Source: Pectinophora gossypiella | Taxonomy: Eukaryota; Arthropoda; Insecta; Lepidoptera; Gelechiidae | NCBI RefSeq assembly: GCF_024362695.1 | Contig: NC_065429.1 | Location: 372,001-436,000, forward strand | DNA: 64,000 nt | Direction of reading: 5' to 3' | Part shown: piece after piece, positions 43,741 through 55,374 of the stretch | Layout: the number at the start of each line of letters is the position of its first letter | How positions within the stretch are numbered: position 1 is the first letter of the stretch | Notes under the pieces: generated by a model | What the model was told of the DNA's origin: nothing | Seen by the model: the letters and a program-made list of their open reading frames with translations, nothing else | Databases searched by the model: none | Program-made: the position numbers and the translations under genes

Positions 43741-44440
43741 ATATTGGTAACATTCGTCATAGCCCTGTACGGAGGGAGCGTGACTTATTATCGTAGTGAC
43801 GGGTTCGAATATCGACTCGAATCTAAATTTAAACGCTGAATTTAGACTACTAGTTTGAATACATGTTTAAATCTAGATAATTGGTATCACGTGGTATCCA
43901 CGATTTGTGCTCGGTTTATGGCGATAGGCTCAGTCCCTTCTACATGGGATTTAAACATAGCTGGCGAGGAGTATATGCTGTACGCCTCTGCCTATTCCTT
44001 CGGGGATACAGGCGTGAAGTTTGTTATATCTTCTATAATAGGTTTTTAGTTCTTTCGACTCTAACCTCGCTTTTATTCCTTAACTTCAAAAGTAACTTCC
44101 TTACCAGTGAGCCATTATAAAATTGTATTAAAAACTAAACCGTGTCAAAATTATATTTGTACAAATAACGCTATTTTGTGTAAATATTAAACAAATATTA
44201 TTGTAAGCTGTGGACTCAGAAACTATTTGTAATAAGTACTTATCAATTTTGATGTCAATTTGACAGCTTCTATCAATCGACTTGACAGAAATGATCACAT
44301 GATGAAAGAAGATTGTATTAAGAACAAGTGAAAGATAGCACTCACGTCCTATCGGGTTGGGCAGAGATAAAGTCACTATAGAACCCTGGATTTCATTTCT
44401 ACAACCTCGCAATAAGGCCGCAAGATTGTACTGTAACTTT

Positions 44441-44850
44441 CGTGTATTTTTTGTGTAAAACTAAAGGAGATCATCGGATTTCGGCCCAGAAGTCAAAGTG
44501 CCGGCCAAAAAATATTTTTGCTATATTCCGTTAGATCTTATCCATCTGAGCATTTATTACTATGGCACCAAAGCTGTAGGATTAATATCTTCGGTTTTAT
44601 TCGAATTAAAAAAAAAACAGTATATTTTTCATACATTTTTGGTGAAATTGTAAAGTGCCGGCCAAGTAACAATAATGGTATATATCCTTAGAACTTATCC
44701 GTCTGAGCATTTATTACTATGGCACCAAAGCTGTAGGGTCAATAAAATTGTATAAGTAAGTACCCTAAGCATTTAAACAATCGGAAATTCTTACCGCGGA
44801 AACCGAAATCCACGCGGACGAAGTCGCGGGCTGCCGCTAGTTATGTATTA
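44441..44850. repeat. Lepidopteran interspersed repeat with internal duplication
   Basis: 'gagcatttattactatggca' plus 'ccaaagctgtagg' occurs twice, 160 bp apart. The right end 'ccacgcggacgaagtcgcgg' plus 'gctgccgctagt' is a very common terminus of lepidopteran repeats (possibly Helitron-like). Confidence 0.55.
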
Positions 44851-44864
44851 ATTTCACAACTTAC

Positions 44865-44902
44865 TTGCGATAAGTCACGAATAGAATCCGATAATTTTTC
44901 AT
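44865..44902 (-). CDS. Possible initiator exon of the giant gene
   Basis: ATG at 44902-44900 in a good context (aacaaaATGa), then 12 codons (MKNYRILFVTYR) and two bases before the donor CGCAA|GTAAGT. Phase 2 out is what the zinc-finger exon at 43121 needs; joined, the sequence reads TYRNCSQCSF. It is short and close to a repeat, so chance is possible. A second donor at 46577 (AATAG|GTAAGT) lacks a usable ATG in the needed phase. Confidence 0.35.
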
Positions 44903-44979
44903 TTTGTTATTTCTTGTCACCGCCCCCGCACCATATCGTATCGGGCGCCGACCTCACCCCTCTGGGTCTTACTTTAGTC

Positions 44980-45345
44980 TTCATCATCATCATCATCACC
45001 AGCCCATTAACGTCCCCACTGCTGGGGCATGGGCCTTCCCTATGGATGGATAGGGAGATCGGGCCTTAAACCACCACGCGGGACCAGTGCGGATTGGTGG
45101 TTGATAACGACTGCTAATGCAGCCGGGACCAACGGCTTAACGTGCCTTCCGAAGCACGGAGGAGCTCGAAATGTTTTTTTTTTATTATATTGTGGTCACC
45201 CATCCTATGACCGGCCTTTGCGAAAGTTGCATAACTTCAACAATCGCAGACCGAGCGTGTTTACCGCTGCGCCACCGAGCTCCTCACTTTAGTCTTAAAT
45301 GACCTTTATTTTTGACGTGACTTATTGTGTCGAGATTCTGTAGAG
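44980..45345 (-). repeat. SINE S1, copy 4, with duplicated flank
   Basis: Near-identical to 41445-41785 including about 60 bp outside the SINE. Confidence 0.75.
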
Positions 45346-45485
45346 GATTTAGTGGATTAGTTCCGCCCACATGCAACAGATGGCGCCACATTCAATAATG
45401 ATGGTATACGGTCAATGATGATGATGATGAATCAAATGTCACGATTTTATGTCACAAAAATAATAATAAAAAAGTTACGGAATAT

Positions 45486-45976
45486 ACAGGGTGTTAGTGA
45501 CATCGTAACGAACACTCAGGGGGATGATTCAGACCATGATTCTGAGTTAATATCAGGTGGAATTTTTCGTCGCAAAATTCATGGTTTTTTTTTAGTTTAT
45601 TTAAATTATTTTAAATTCTATACTTTTGCGATGGAAAATTCCACTTGATATTAACTCAGAATAATCAGCTGAATCATCCCCCTCAATATTCGTTACGATG
45701 TCACTTACACCCCGCACAAGTACATACAGTAGCCATACAAGTAGGTATGGGTGTTAGTGACAACGTAACGAATACTGAGGGGGATGGTTCAGACCATGAT
45801 TCTGAGTTGATATCAAGTGGAATTTTCAGTCTGAATATTCATGAAAATTTTTGTGTTTTTTTAAATTATTTTCAGTTCCATACTTTTGCGACGGAAAATC
45901 TCACTTGATATCATATCAGTATCATGGCCTCAATCACCCCTCAAAGTTTTCGTTACGATGTCACTAACACCCTGTA
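45486..45976. mobile_element. Two adjacent MITE family A copies
   Basis: 45486-45720 and 45748-45976. Each starts (c)agggtgttagtgaca or gggtgttagtgacaacg and ends in its reverse complement. The pair has the same spacing as 30884-31341, including the spacer phrase 'agccatacaagtaggtatgg'. Confidence 0.7.
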
Positions 45977-46139
45977 TTATGAGGTTGGTAACAACTATAT
46001 GACAGTGGTGCCAAAAAAAAAAAAAAAAAATTGGCATTCGGAAGACGACCACCGAAGGGATCAGACGTGTGGTGACTTCAAGCTACTGAGTACCGATTTC
46101 TAGCAGGGTGGGGCTTCACCATATTAGTCGAGAGGACAG

Positions 46140-46520
46140 TGGCCCCGATTCCTGCAGACACCGCCTAATTTTATTTTAAGTTATATCCGTCATTTTCATA
46201 TCCGTCGAAAAGGAAAGGGACGGATGATTCACAGCTCTTAATTTTAGGAAGAATGAGTGAATGAATGAATAACCCGGGCGAATCAAAAGGTACGTCGCTG
46301 GTATGCAATCCGTTTGACGTGCTGTCTACTTAACTGTGTCGGGTTATTGACGGATGTAAAATTTTTAGACGGTTGGTTTAGATTTGTGCTTAAAATTGAC
46401 GTGTGTTCCATAAATTTTATGCTTGTCGATTACCCGTCCCTTTCCTTTTCGCCGGATAAGAAAATGACAGATATAACTTAAAATAAAATTAGATGGTATT
46501 TACATGAATTAGCACCATTA
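46140..46520. mobile_element. Palindromic MITE family B, copy 5
   Basis: 'ccccgattcctgcagacacc' to 'tggtatttacatgaattagc', with both internal arms (aggaaagggacggatgattc, acccgtccctttccttttcg). Confidence 0.7.
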
Positions 46521-46650
46521 TCGTTACACCTTTGTTTCCTTGGTGTTATAATAACAGGTAACAAACATTACTTACCTATTGTTAAGGTTCCCATCTGGAC
46601 GACACGACAATTCGTATCATAACAGGGTCCACATAATACCAGCGGGCTTA

Positions 46651-46788
46651 GCACCGTAAGCGCGCGACTCGACGTGTCGAGGCGAGAAATCGCCTCGACA
46701 CACGTCACCCGTCACTCTCTCACAGTACTGCACAGAAAGAGACAGATGATCTCTGTCGCGGCGACAAAGAGTCGCGTGCTTACGGTGC
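46651..46788. mobile_element. TA-flanked hairpin MITE
   Basis: TIRs GCACCGTAAGCGCGCGACTC and its near-exact complement GAGTCGCGTGCTTACGGTGC, with TA on both sides. An inner stem (tgtcgaggcga, loop gaaa, tcgcctcgaca) is perfect. The length is 138 bp. Confidence 0.65.
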
Positions 46789-46984
46789 TAGGCTCGCAGG
46801 TACGTGGTGACCGCTTGTGCTGCGTGAGGCCCTTTTATCTCAGGGCGTCCACCACTACCTTAAGATTTCGAGGAATATCCGTTTTGTTTTTTTGTAATAG
46901 TTCTGTGAACATTTCAAGTGATGTTATTGTCTTGATTTTTGTGTGTAGTGTCCTTTTATAATAAACTATTTCTATTCTATTCAG

Positions 46985-47296
46985 GGTGTCCCCGGATTTG
47001 TCTTAGTTTAGAAGGTGTCCGTGCATTTTTAACTGTCCTACCACCTTCGCTTTGTAACATCATTGAGAGCATACTCCGCCACGCTGCTCTAGTACGGGTT
47101 GGTGGAGGTGTTTTACGGCTAATAGCCGGGACCAACTCCTTAACGTGCCCTCCGAAGCACGGAATCATCTTTCTTTTCAGACAATCAGGTGGTTTCAGTG
47201 TGCAATGTCTTGACCAAACCAGTGACCGATTCAAAAACTGATTTTTTGTTTCACGTGTCTCTGGAATCGAACTCAAGACCGTAAGCCCAGCGCTCA
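46985..47296 (-). repeat. SINE (S2b) interrupted by a DNA transposon
   Basis: 'acgctgctctagtacgggtt' to 'gtaagcccagcgctca' is the minus-strand SINE. Its tRNA-like head continues after the insertion at 50495 (caaccactggacc). Confidence 0.7.
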
Positions 47297-50200
47297 CCCA
47301 AGTAGCATTGGCGAGTCTAAAAAGGGGATATTAGATATCTAATAGAATGCGATTTGATTGTCTACCTCTAGAGTAAAATATCCCTCAAGTTATCTTCAAG
47401 AACGCTTATAGATAGCCTCTAGCCAAGTGGGCACAACCTTGTAGCTATTCATAAGAAGGAGTTAAGAACGCACGAATAGATAGAGTTAAGAGTTGAAAAT
47501 TTTCAAAGTCTAAAGGCGTACTTCTAGAGTCTTTCTAAACTGTTTATAGAACACAATGTGCACTAGTAGATAGTCTATAGATAATGTTAAGAGCTAAACA
47601 GAAATCTTTGCATGTGAAGTTTTAAGACCAAATTTTCTTAACATTAACAGCTTTAAGATAATTTTTATTTGAAATAGACAACGATTCATAATGGCGCAGA
47701 TCTCACAAGAGTAAAAGTTAATATTACAACATGGCGTTACAAATTTCTAAATTCCTATTTATTTACCGCTTATACGGGCTGATACTGTCACCTAGACATG
47801 AAAAACCTAATGCGGATGAAAGTCTCTCGTGGAATTTGTGTAAAACTCTCTTAAAATAAGAGCGCCCGCTTTTAATGTAATATTTAATTAATAATTTACC
47901 AAATAAAAAAATATTTTGTAAAAATAATATTTTTTAAATTAGATTTAAATGCTTTAACCATTTATTTCATTCATAATATAGTATTTTAAAACGTGTAGAA
48001 TGATTCATTAGACATAATTTATTCATAAAAACACGAATAAATAGTTCGTTATAATAATGTAAAACCGTATCAAGCAATAAAAATGGCGTCTAGTTAAAAT
48101 TGTCTAGAAAATCGATTCCTTTAGAACAAACATTCTAAAGAATTATCTGTAGTATGGCTCTAGATAATGACAAGACTATTTGTACTTGTTACATACTAAA
48201 CTTACTAGTCGAAGAAAAAACAGGTTTATGAGTGATTTAAGATTGCCTATAAACTGTCATTTTTGTATACTGTTTTATCTTCTCGGAGCATTTCTAGACA
48301 TTCATCAGAGAACTGTATTTTTTACGTTGTGAACAATTATGGATGGAATTGTGCAGAAGCAATCGATTGCATTAATTGACGAGGGAAAGTAAAATATTTT
48401 TATTTGTAAACAATGCGAAATATAATCTCAAGACATTTAGATCTTTCGTTAAATTCAGTCTAGTATGGTTTAAAGAAGGCGATAAAATGTATGAGTGGTA
48501 TTACATCTATCCAAAAATGCTCAGACGATAACCTCTTGTATATAAACATAGTTACTTTGTTTTTAACTCCCGTGGAGACACTTCGTGCGTATGCGTAACC
48601 CTGTGATGTTAGCGTCAAAGCGATATTGAATTCTCTTTTATAAATAAACCTACCATTTGTAACATTTTTCAAATTTTTGTGTTCATCATTATCCACCTTA
48701 GGATTTTGTATCATAAGTGGCTGCAAATAGTTTCTTGATTTGTAGTTCTGCCTACCCCTTCAGGGTATACGGGCGTGAGTTTATGTATGTATGTATTTTA
48801 ATATTTTTTTTATTTAAATATAAAGAAATTTAATGATAGACGTTCTGTACGTTTTTCTACCTCTTAGGTGAATTTTATTATTGGACTTACTTGCAATATT
48901 AGAGATTCCTAGAGTTTTAGTTTTTTCAAATCTAGCATATTTCTTTTTTTTTACTGGTATATAATGACGATAACACAGGTCCGTTATTTTCTCCTGATAT
49001 TATTCATTTTGCAAAATAGAACTCGCTATTGCAAAACAGAATTCACTTTTATCCGTGCGGCGACGGAGAAAGAATACGATTGTCGCCGCCCCCCTCTTCC
49101 CGTGGCTGTCGTAAGAGTTGACTAAGGGTAATTCCAAACATTACACCTCTTTTAGCTGGTGGTAGACCCCGCCACCTGGTTAGCTACCACCCTCCCGCCG
49201 GAGCCAGGCGCCAAGCCACTTGCTGCGTTCCGTCTGTGCGCGGGAGTACCAGTGCCTTTGGGGGATGTAAGGGTATCAGTTGTGTTGCTTAGAACCGATT
49301 TGGTTCCTTAAGCGACGTCAGGCCGGGAAGCTCCCTCTGGAGGGTAGTGGGATTCGAGGCACGGTCTTCCCGGTGGCCGACCGCAGGTAGTTGGGGGCCC
49401 TGTGGTATTCCGTCAATCAGCACACGACCCTAAAATGATTTGTGACCGCAGTGCAGTAATAATAAGGTCGCTTTTTCTAAACTTCATTTTTGTGCATTTC
49501 TTTTGTCTATGGTGGTGGTTTGGTGGTTTGTCCATGGCAATCCGTCAATCAGCATACGACCCTACAACTACCAATAACAATCACAGTGAAGTAATAAAGT
49601 AAAGTCGATTTTTGTTTGAATAAAAGTCATCATTGACAAATAAGTTTTAAATTTAAATTGGTGGATAGATTAATACCCCTCTTACAGGTACAAGTGGCAA
49701 ATTGCTTCACCAGCCCCCTCCATCTCAAAGGCACCACCACAAAGATCACCTTTATACTCGCCGCTGCGTCAATTTGTACAAATCCATGAATAATATAAAA
49801 TGTTATGTCATTACGATCTAAGAAATTAACACATCCAAGGTCCTCTAAGACCTCTAAGTCGGTCCAAAGCATTTAATCTCTCGCCTCTTGAACTATATCT
49901 TGAGTATGAGGCAATATATCGGCTGAACGCTCACGTCAGAACCAGCTGGGAACCCCAAAAAATGAGATCGTGATCTTTAAATTTTTACTGTCTCCGTTGC
50001 ATAAAGCCAATCGATCTAGTAAAATTGCACTTAGTTATGCTATTGTTAGGCAAATAAACACTGGAAACACTGTTTCACTAGCAAATTTTTAGAATAACTA
50101 TAACATATCTATAAAAGTAGTTTATTTAGACTTTAGTGTCTCTCTAAAACAAAGATAAGAGTACCACTAGCTAAAATTGAATATTTGTAGAAAGTTATAT

Positions 50201-50494
50201 CTTAAAATATACCATCTTATCCATAAAATATCTTGAAAATAGGTTCGTCTAGGCTTTATTCATTACTTATAGATAATATTGTCTTAAGATAATCGTCATA
50301 CCTAGAAATGTACTTAAAATAAGTGCTCTATAGAGCAAATTATCTAAAAATAATCAAATATTAGTGAAGATACTCTATAAGAATACTAATACTTTATAAA
50401 AGCCATCTGTAGAAAGCCCTTGTCTAGAAATAAACCACGAATAGACTATCAATAGATAATTTAGTTTTAAGCCTCCAGACCGGTGCTACTTGGG
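47297..50494. mobile_element. 3.2-kb TIR element inserted in a SINE
   Basis: Starts CCCAAGTAGCA and ends TGCTACTTGGG, exact inverted repeats, with CA on both sides. Removing it restores the SINE sequence gcgctcaaccactgg. Subterminal regions are dense in tagata/tctagaa-like motifs. The interior carries LINE-tail (48680-48795) and LINE 5'-like (49040-49590) insertions but no recognisable transposase. A weak minus-strand frame at 49630-49872 was not identified. Confidence 0.6.
49040..49590 (+). repeat. LINE 5' region fragment
   Basis: 'cccctcttcccgtggctgtc' and 'gtaagagttgactaagggta' are typical of a lepidopteran non-LTR element 5' UTR. The phrase 'ccgtcaatcagca(c/t)acgaccct' occurs twice (49410, 49543), a tandem of about 130 bp. 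Confidence 0.5.
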
Positions 50495-51180
50495 CAACCA
50501 CTGGACCAGATTCAGAATAGAAAGGTCTACTAAAAATAAGCTAAACAGTTTGTCTGTCAAATACAAACTAATATGAAAGTACGAAAGTACTTACTAATAT
50601 GGAAAATATATAGTTCTGACAGCTGTCAAATTAATTAAACCAGCCATATTCAACATACTTTGCTCTACACTAGAAACTTTTAACTGGTTTTGCTAAGCTA
50701 CTTTTGTATTCACTTTAAAACTAAATTCATTCCAAACTGACAACTTCTCAGAAACCAATTTAAAAACAAAAAGTAAGCCATGTTCAAAACGGCCATTGTT
50801 CTTTTAAGTCCGCTTTTCTGCCATAAAGTAGGTATTTAGGTTGTAACTAAAACAATGCCTTAAAAACCTAAGTGCATCAAATTAAACACCTAAAATAACT
50901 ACAGACATTGAATCGTGTGAATTCACTTCATTTTCAACACAATCACTAACAATCCTATCTTTTTCTTCCTTTATGTACGAACAAAAATATTCTCTCTGCG
51001 CGTTTTATCATGATTTTATAAACAAACTTCATTTTGCGCGCGCAAAAAGTTTATACTCATTCGTACCGCTCGAAAATGTTGGTTAAGGCGTTGGTTAAAC
51101 GTTTGAACGGCTTTGTGTGTTGTTAAGTGAGTGGAAAGGCTATATTGGTGCAATAGAGCCTCATTCTCATTGTATAGGTT
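50495..51180. other. Remaining SINE head then AT-rich stretch upstream of a putative promoter
   Basis: The first 16 bp complete the SINE. Beyond that I see no repeat or exon. The last 200 bp become GC-richer toward the putative start at about 51206. Confidence 0.5.
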
Positions 51181-51205
51181 GAATGCCTGCGTCTCAAGCG
51201 GTTAG

Positions 51206-51521
51206 CGTCAGTTGCTAGCGGGGAGCGGCGCAAGAACAACGCACGGCCATTTTGTTTTCGCATCAACGCTTCAACTTAAAAAAACTAAACAAAAACTTGA
51301 TGACAGTGCATTTCTACATCGAAACCATCCGTCAGTGTGTTCAAAACAGTTCCCCAATCCACGTTTGAGAGCTACAAACACGTTTAGCAGTACAAAGTAC
51401 TTATAACAGTTATATAAACCATAATACTCTTATAAAGAGCAACGTAGATCAGTGTTTCATATCGGAGTTGTGTTGAAAAGTGTTTTTTGTAGTGAAATCG
51501 AGTTTGGTTCGAGTTAATCAG
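51206..51521 (+). other. Putative 5' UTR exon of a plus-strand gene
   Basis: Begins near an initiator-like TCAGTT. It has a long A/T/GTG-rich leader (gtgttgaaaagtgtttt) typical of insect 5' UTRs and ends in a strong donor AATCAG|GTAAGT at 51521. ATG triplets are followed by quick stops, so it looks non-coding. It may belong to the gene whose coding start is at 61419. Confidence 0.5.
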
Positions 51522-52261
51522 GTAAGTGATGTACAAAAAAGTGGGAAAAATGAGACTGTTTTTTTAAAGTTACTTGTCAAATGATATCTTTTCTAAACGG
51601 GCCGCTTTCTCTATTCCATTTTAGGGTCTCGCGATGACTCACTGAAGTTTTTAAGCGTTCTGTTTAGGTCTTTATCGCTTAGTGATTGTCACTTAGTAAA
51701 AAAAAGGAATGGAGAATGTTCGAGAGCAAAATAAGTTAAAAGGTATATTCGGTATTCCGTAAACGAGTTTTTATGAACACTCTCAGAGTTGAAAGTCATT
51801 TAGCTCAATTCGCGAGCAAAGTACCTAGTTGAGTTTCTAATTAATAATATTATAGTCAAAGGAATTTTAATCTTATGAACATTTTGTATAATTTTGTCGT
51901 TCATAAAAATATATAATAGAGTGATAAACCCTTCATTTAAATTTATAATTGCTTTTAAAAAACGTGTATTTTTTTTCTAATTTATTTAAGTACATTGACA
52001 CTCTTAGGTACCTACAGATACAATATTAAAACTACACCAAATCTCTCACACCTAATTTATTTTTCGCACTTAAATTTGTCTGTAAACAATTTCTTTAAAG
52101 AGATAAGTACACCCATTGTTGAAATGTTTTTGTTTATCTGTGGATAACAAAGAGTATTACAAAATAACAGCTGGTTGTTATAGATAGATATTCATATGCA
52201 AACTAGCGCCATCTAGCGGCAGGCTTGTAGAAAGTAGCATCGATTTTTTGTGTTGTTATCT

Positions 52262-52573
52262 TCTTCTCTGGTGTGGGTTGTGAGGTGGATTATCAATCTC
52301 ATCAACCCTGGTGTCAGGGTTATTATTGAGCCGCCAAAGGCCCCTAACATGGCTCATGTAACGACTACTTACATCAGTAAGTAGTAACCGGGACTAACGG
52401 CTTAACGTGCCTTACGGATCATCTTACTTTCGGACATACAGGTGATCAGCCTGCAATGTCCTAACCAATCTAGGGATCCCAAAGTGATTTTTGTAATATG
52501 TCCCCACCGGGATTCGAACCCGGGACCTCCGGATCGTGAGCACAACGCTCAACCACTGGACCACGGAGGCCGT
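52262..52573 (-). repeat. tRNA-derived SINE (S2), full copy
   Basis: On the minus strand: GGCCTCCGTGGTCCAGTGG (A-box-like), 'gtcccgggttcgaatcccgg' (B box), ending 'cacaacccacacc'. Confidence 0.8.
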
Positions 52574-52579
52574 CGGTGT

Positions 52580-53045
52580 GTTGTTATTAAAAAGTGCTGC
52601 TGCCAAACTATCGATAGACTATCGATTATCTTGTTGACCTTGAAAAGCGTCTATACAGGGCAAACTAATAAAAAGTAGTTTGTAACAAGATGAATAGGCA
52701 GACAAGTCATGAAATCGTTCCCTAAAAAACTATAGATGGCGCTGTACATATTCAACGTGATAATTTATTTATTTATTAATTATTATTATTACAAGTTCTT
52801 ATAGCTAATTTACACCACTATCCAAAACAGACCCAAAAGAGCTTGTTAACGCGATAATTTTTTTTAATGCAGTGTTACAGTAGCAACCCAAAAAGACCGA
52901 AGCCTGTGATAGGGTTAGCTACAAATTTCGTCTTAAAACAATGACATAAATATTCAGTAGGTAGACAGCGCGGCGTAATTTTAATACAAAAAAAAAACTA
53001 CTGCTAATTACTTTCTCATTGCTCAGATATACGTATATAATTCAT
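52580..53045. other. AT-rich non-coding stretch
   Basis: No repeat or exon was recognised apart from short tata/aaaa tracts. Confidence 0.5.
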
Positions 53046-53320
53046 CATCATAAATTTAAGAGCCACGCTCTTGTCTGTGTAGCATTTTCCACCAGTCTAT
53101 CAAAGGCCAATTCCTTGACTTCCCCATAAGACTTTGTTTACATTGCGCACTTACTTTTACATGCGCAAATGTCAAATTGCAATATTATTTTCAGGCTAGT
53201 TTTCAACTAGTCAAATCAGTAACTTTTTACTAAACGTCAAAACACGAAATTACTATGGAATTTGTATGGAAAAGCACACTGTGACGTCATAAAAAAACGT
53301 GATAAAATGTCAGACTTATT
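53046..53320. repeat. Mosaic of RTE tail, MITE C and MITE E fragments
   Basis: 'gagccacgctcttgtctgtg' (RTE tail, minus), 'atgcgcaaatgtcaaattgc' (C) and 'ctagttttcaactagtcaaa' to 'gtgacgtcataaaaaaacgt' (E). Confidence 0.55.
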
Positions 53321-53324
53321 GGTG

Positions 53325-53632
53325 CTAATTCCTGTAAATACCATCTAATTTTATTTTAAGTTATATCTGTCATTTTCTTATCCGCCGAAAAGGAAAGGGA
53401 CGGGTAATTGACAAGCATAAAATTTATGGAACACACGTCAATTTTAAGCACAAATCTAAACCAACCGTCTAAAAATTTTACATCAGTCAATAACCCGACA
53501 CATTCATTTACTCATTCTTCCTAAAATTAAGAGCTGTGAATCATCCGTCCCTTTCCTTTTCGACGGATATGAAAATGACGGATATAACTTAAAATAAAAT
53601 TAGGCGGTGTTTGCAGGAATCGGGGCCATTAT
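53325..53632. mobile_element. Palindromic MITE family B, copy 6
   Basis: 'tggtgctaattcctgtaaat' to 'gtgtttgcaggaatcggggc'; both arms are intact. Confidence 0.75.
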
Positions 53633-53756
53633 TACGTTTTTCTTATTTAAAATTCATAAATAAGTAAGTTAAATAGAAAAAAGAAAATGTTTTTCGTTAG
53701 TTTTAGATGAGTCTTTATTTAGTAAACAGAACAGCATAATTTAACTAGAACCTAGT

Positions 53757-53903
53757 ACAGTCATGAGCAATATCATGTACCCACTTTAGAACCCTGTCGC
53801 ACTATCATATTTGACATTTAGTGAGACTTACGGTTTAATTTGTCAAAAAAGTTAATGTGACATGGTATCAAAGTGTGTACATATTAATGCTCGTGACCGT
53901 ACA
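53757..53903. mobile_element. MITE family D copy, inverted
   Basis: 'acagtcatgagcaatatcat' to 'attaatgctcgtgaccgtac', the reverse of 28136-28285. It is followed by a family C end at 53908-53940. Confidence 0.7.
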
Positions 53904-54033
53904 CGACCCAATTGCTTCGATGTGGCCATTTTAACCCCCCTTAATCATACAAGGAAATCCCTCCTTATTCAAGAAAGCTAAAAACCTTAGCATGATCAGC
54001 TATTTATCAAAAAAAAATACTTTTTATGCAGTA

Positions 54034-54396
54034 TCTTACGAAAAGTATTGGGCTGCCCAATGCAGATATGCAAAAGGGCTTGGCTGACTTGGCGACTCAG
54101 CAAGGCAAGGTGGATGGCCTAGGGCGACGGTAGAGGGCAAATAGTTATCGTCGGCCAGACACATCATCTGACCTCTCCTTCAGTCGTATCGGTTTTCCGT
54201 TCCACTGAAGCAAGGAGGGGTAAGACGAGTGTGTGTGCCTGCGTTTTGCGCGAACGTCTGCGCACCTTAATATATTCTGCGTACCTGACCGCTTCCGTTT
54301 ACTCGACTCCGATAACGTTGCCGATTAGGAGTCGAAGTGGTCGCCATGACCGAAATCGGTCGGAGAGAGATCGATCGATCGATCTTACGAAAAGTA
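54034..54396 (+). mobile_element. Retroposon with 14-bp target-site duplication
   Basis: TCTTACGAAAAGTA at 54034-54047 is exactly repeated at 54383-54396, bracketing a 335-bp insert whose 3' end is a GATC repeat (tcgatcgatcgatc). Long direct repeats plus a simple-repeat tail indicate target-primed insertion of a LINE fragment or SINE. It has no credible coding frame. Confidence 0.7.
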
Positions 54397-54706
54397 ATGA
54401 TAAAATTGCTGCCTATCACATAAAATACGTATACATTGCCGGTAAACTGGCTGTGGAATTTGAGAAGCAGTAGAGCTACCGTAGTTGTGTTTGCAGGAGT
54501 AGTAGTAAAAGAGAGTGGGGTTGAACCGGCGACAGCGGTTCTCACACAAAATGCGCGTTAGGGCCTTTCTAACCTCTTCTATTCCATGGCTACCACGATT
54601 AAACTAACACCAATTCAATTCTCAATTATTTATCGCATTCTATGTAGTACAATGGGGTGTTACATAGGCATAGGAACTAAAACATGGACCCTGTAGGGCA
54701 CAGCAA

Positions 54707-55080
54707 CGTTGAAGGGAAGAGAGGAAGTGAAGCGTGGACCATTGTAAATTACTAAATAATAACATTTATACACCAATGCTTACATGTCATCATCATCATC
54801 AGCCCATTAACGTCCCCACTGCTGGGGCACGGGCCTTCCCTATGGATGGATAGGGAGATCGGGCCATAAACCATCACGCGGGCCCAGTGCGGATTGATGG
54901 TTATTAACGACTGCTAATGCAGCCGGACCAACGGCTTAACGTGCCTTCCGAAGCACGGAGGAGCTCGAGATGAAAACTTTTTTTTGTGGTCACCCATCCT
55001 ATGACCGGCCTTTGCGAATGTTGCTTAACTTCAACAATCGCAGACCGAGCGCGTTTACCGCTGCGCCACCGAGCTCCTCA
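54707..55080 (-). repeat. SINE S1, copy 5, with the same flank as at 41797
   Basis: 'acgttgaagggaagagagga' to 'acaccaatgcttacatg', then S1. Near-identical over about 370 bp to 41797-42170. Confidence 0.75.
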
Positions 55081-55374
55081 TGCTTACATGTAACAGGTTA
55101 TTATTTTGTTTCTAGCCCGACACACCCTTGACCAATGACATGTAAACAAACAGTTACATGATGTAACCGTTGTTGTAGTTATAAAATAAAATAATTGATT
55201 GTTCGGTGGGTAAACATTGGCGAATCATGCTTCCTAGAAAGAAGCGTATTGGTAAGTACCTATTACATAGTAGCAGTGATATCAAGAAGATTTACTGATG
55301 ATATATTTTTTTTTCTATTATTATTTTTATATTTATTTTTGTGTGATAATTTACCTTTTAATTTTATAATTGTA

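Noticed and set aside
44128..44412. 94-residue minus ORF as upstream exon
   Set aside because: AT-rich with no acceptor/donor in the phase required; overlaps a SINE-tail scrap.
46561..46640. Strong donor AATAG|GTAAGT on the minus strand as a first exon of the giant gene
   Set aside because: In the phase needed by exon 43121 there is a TGA upstream and no ATG; the ATG-containing frame gives the wrong phase.
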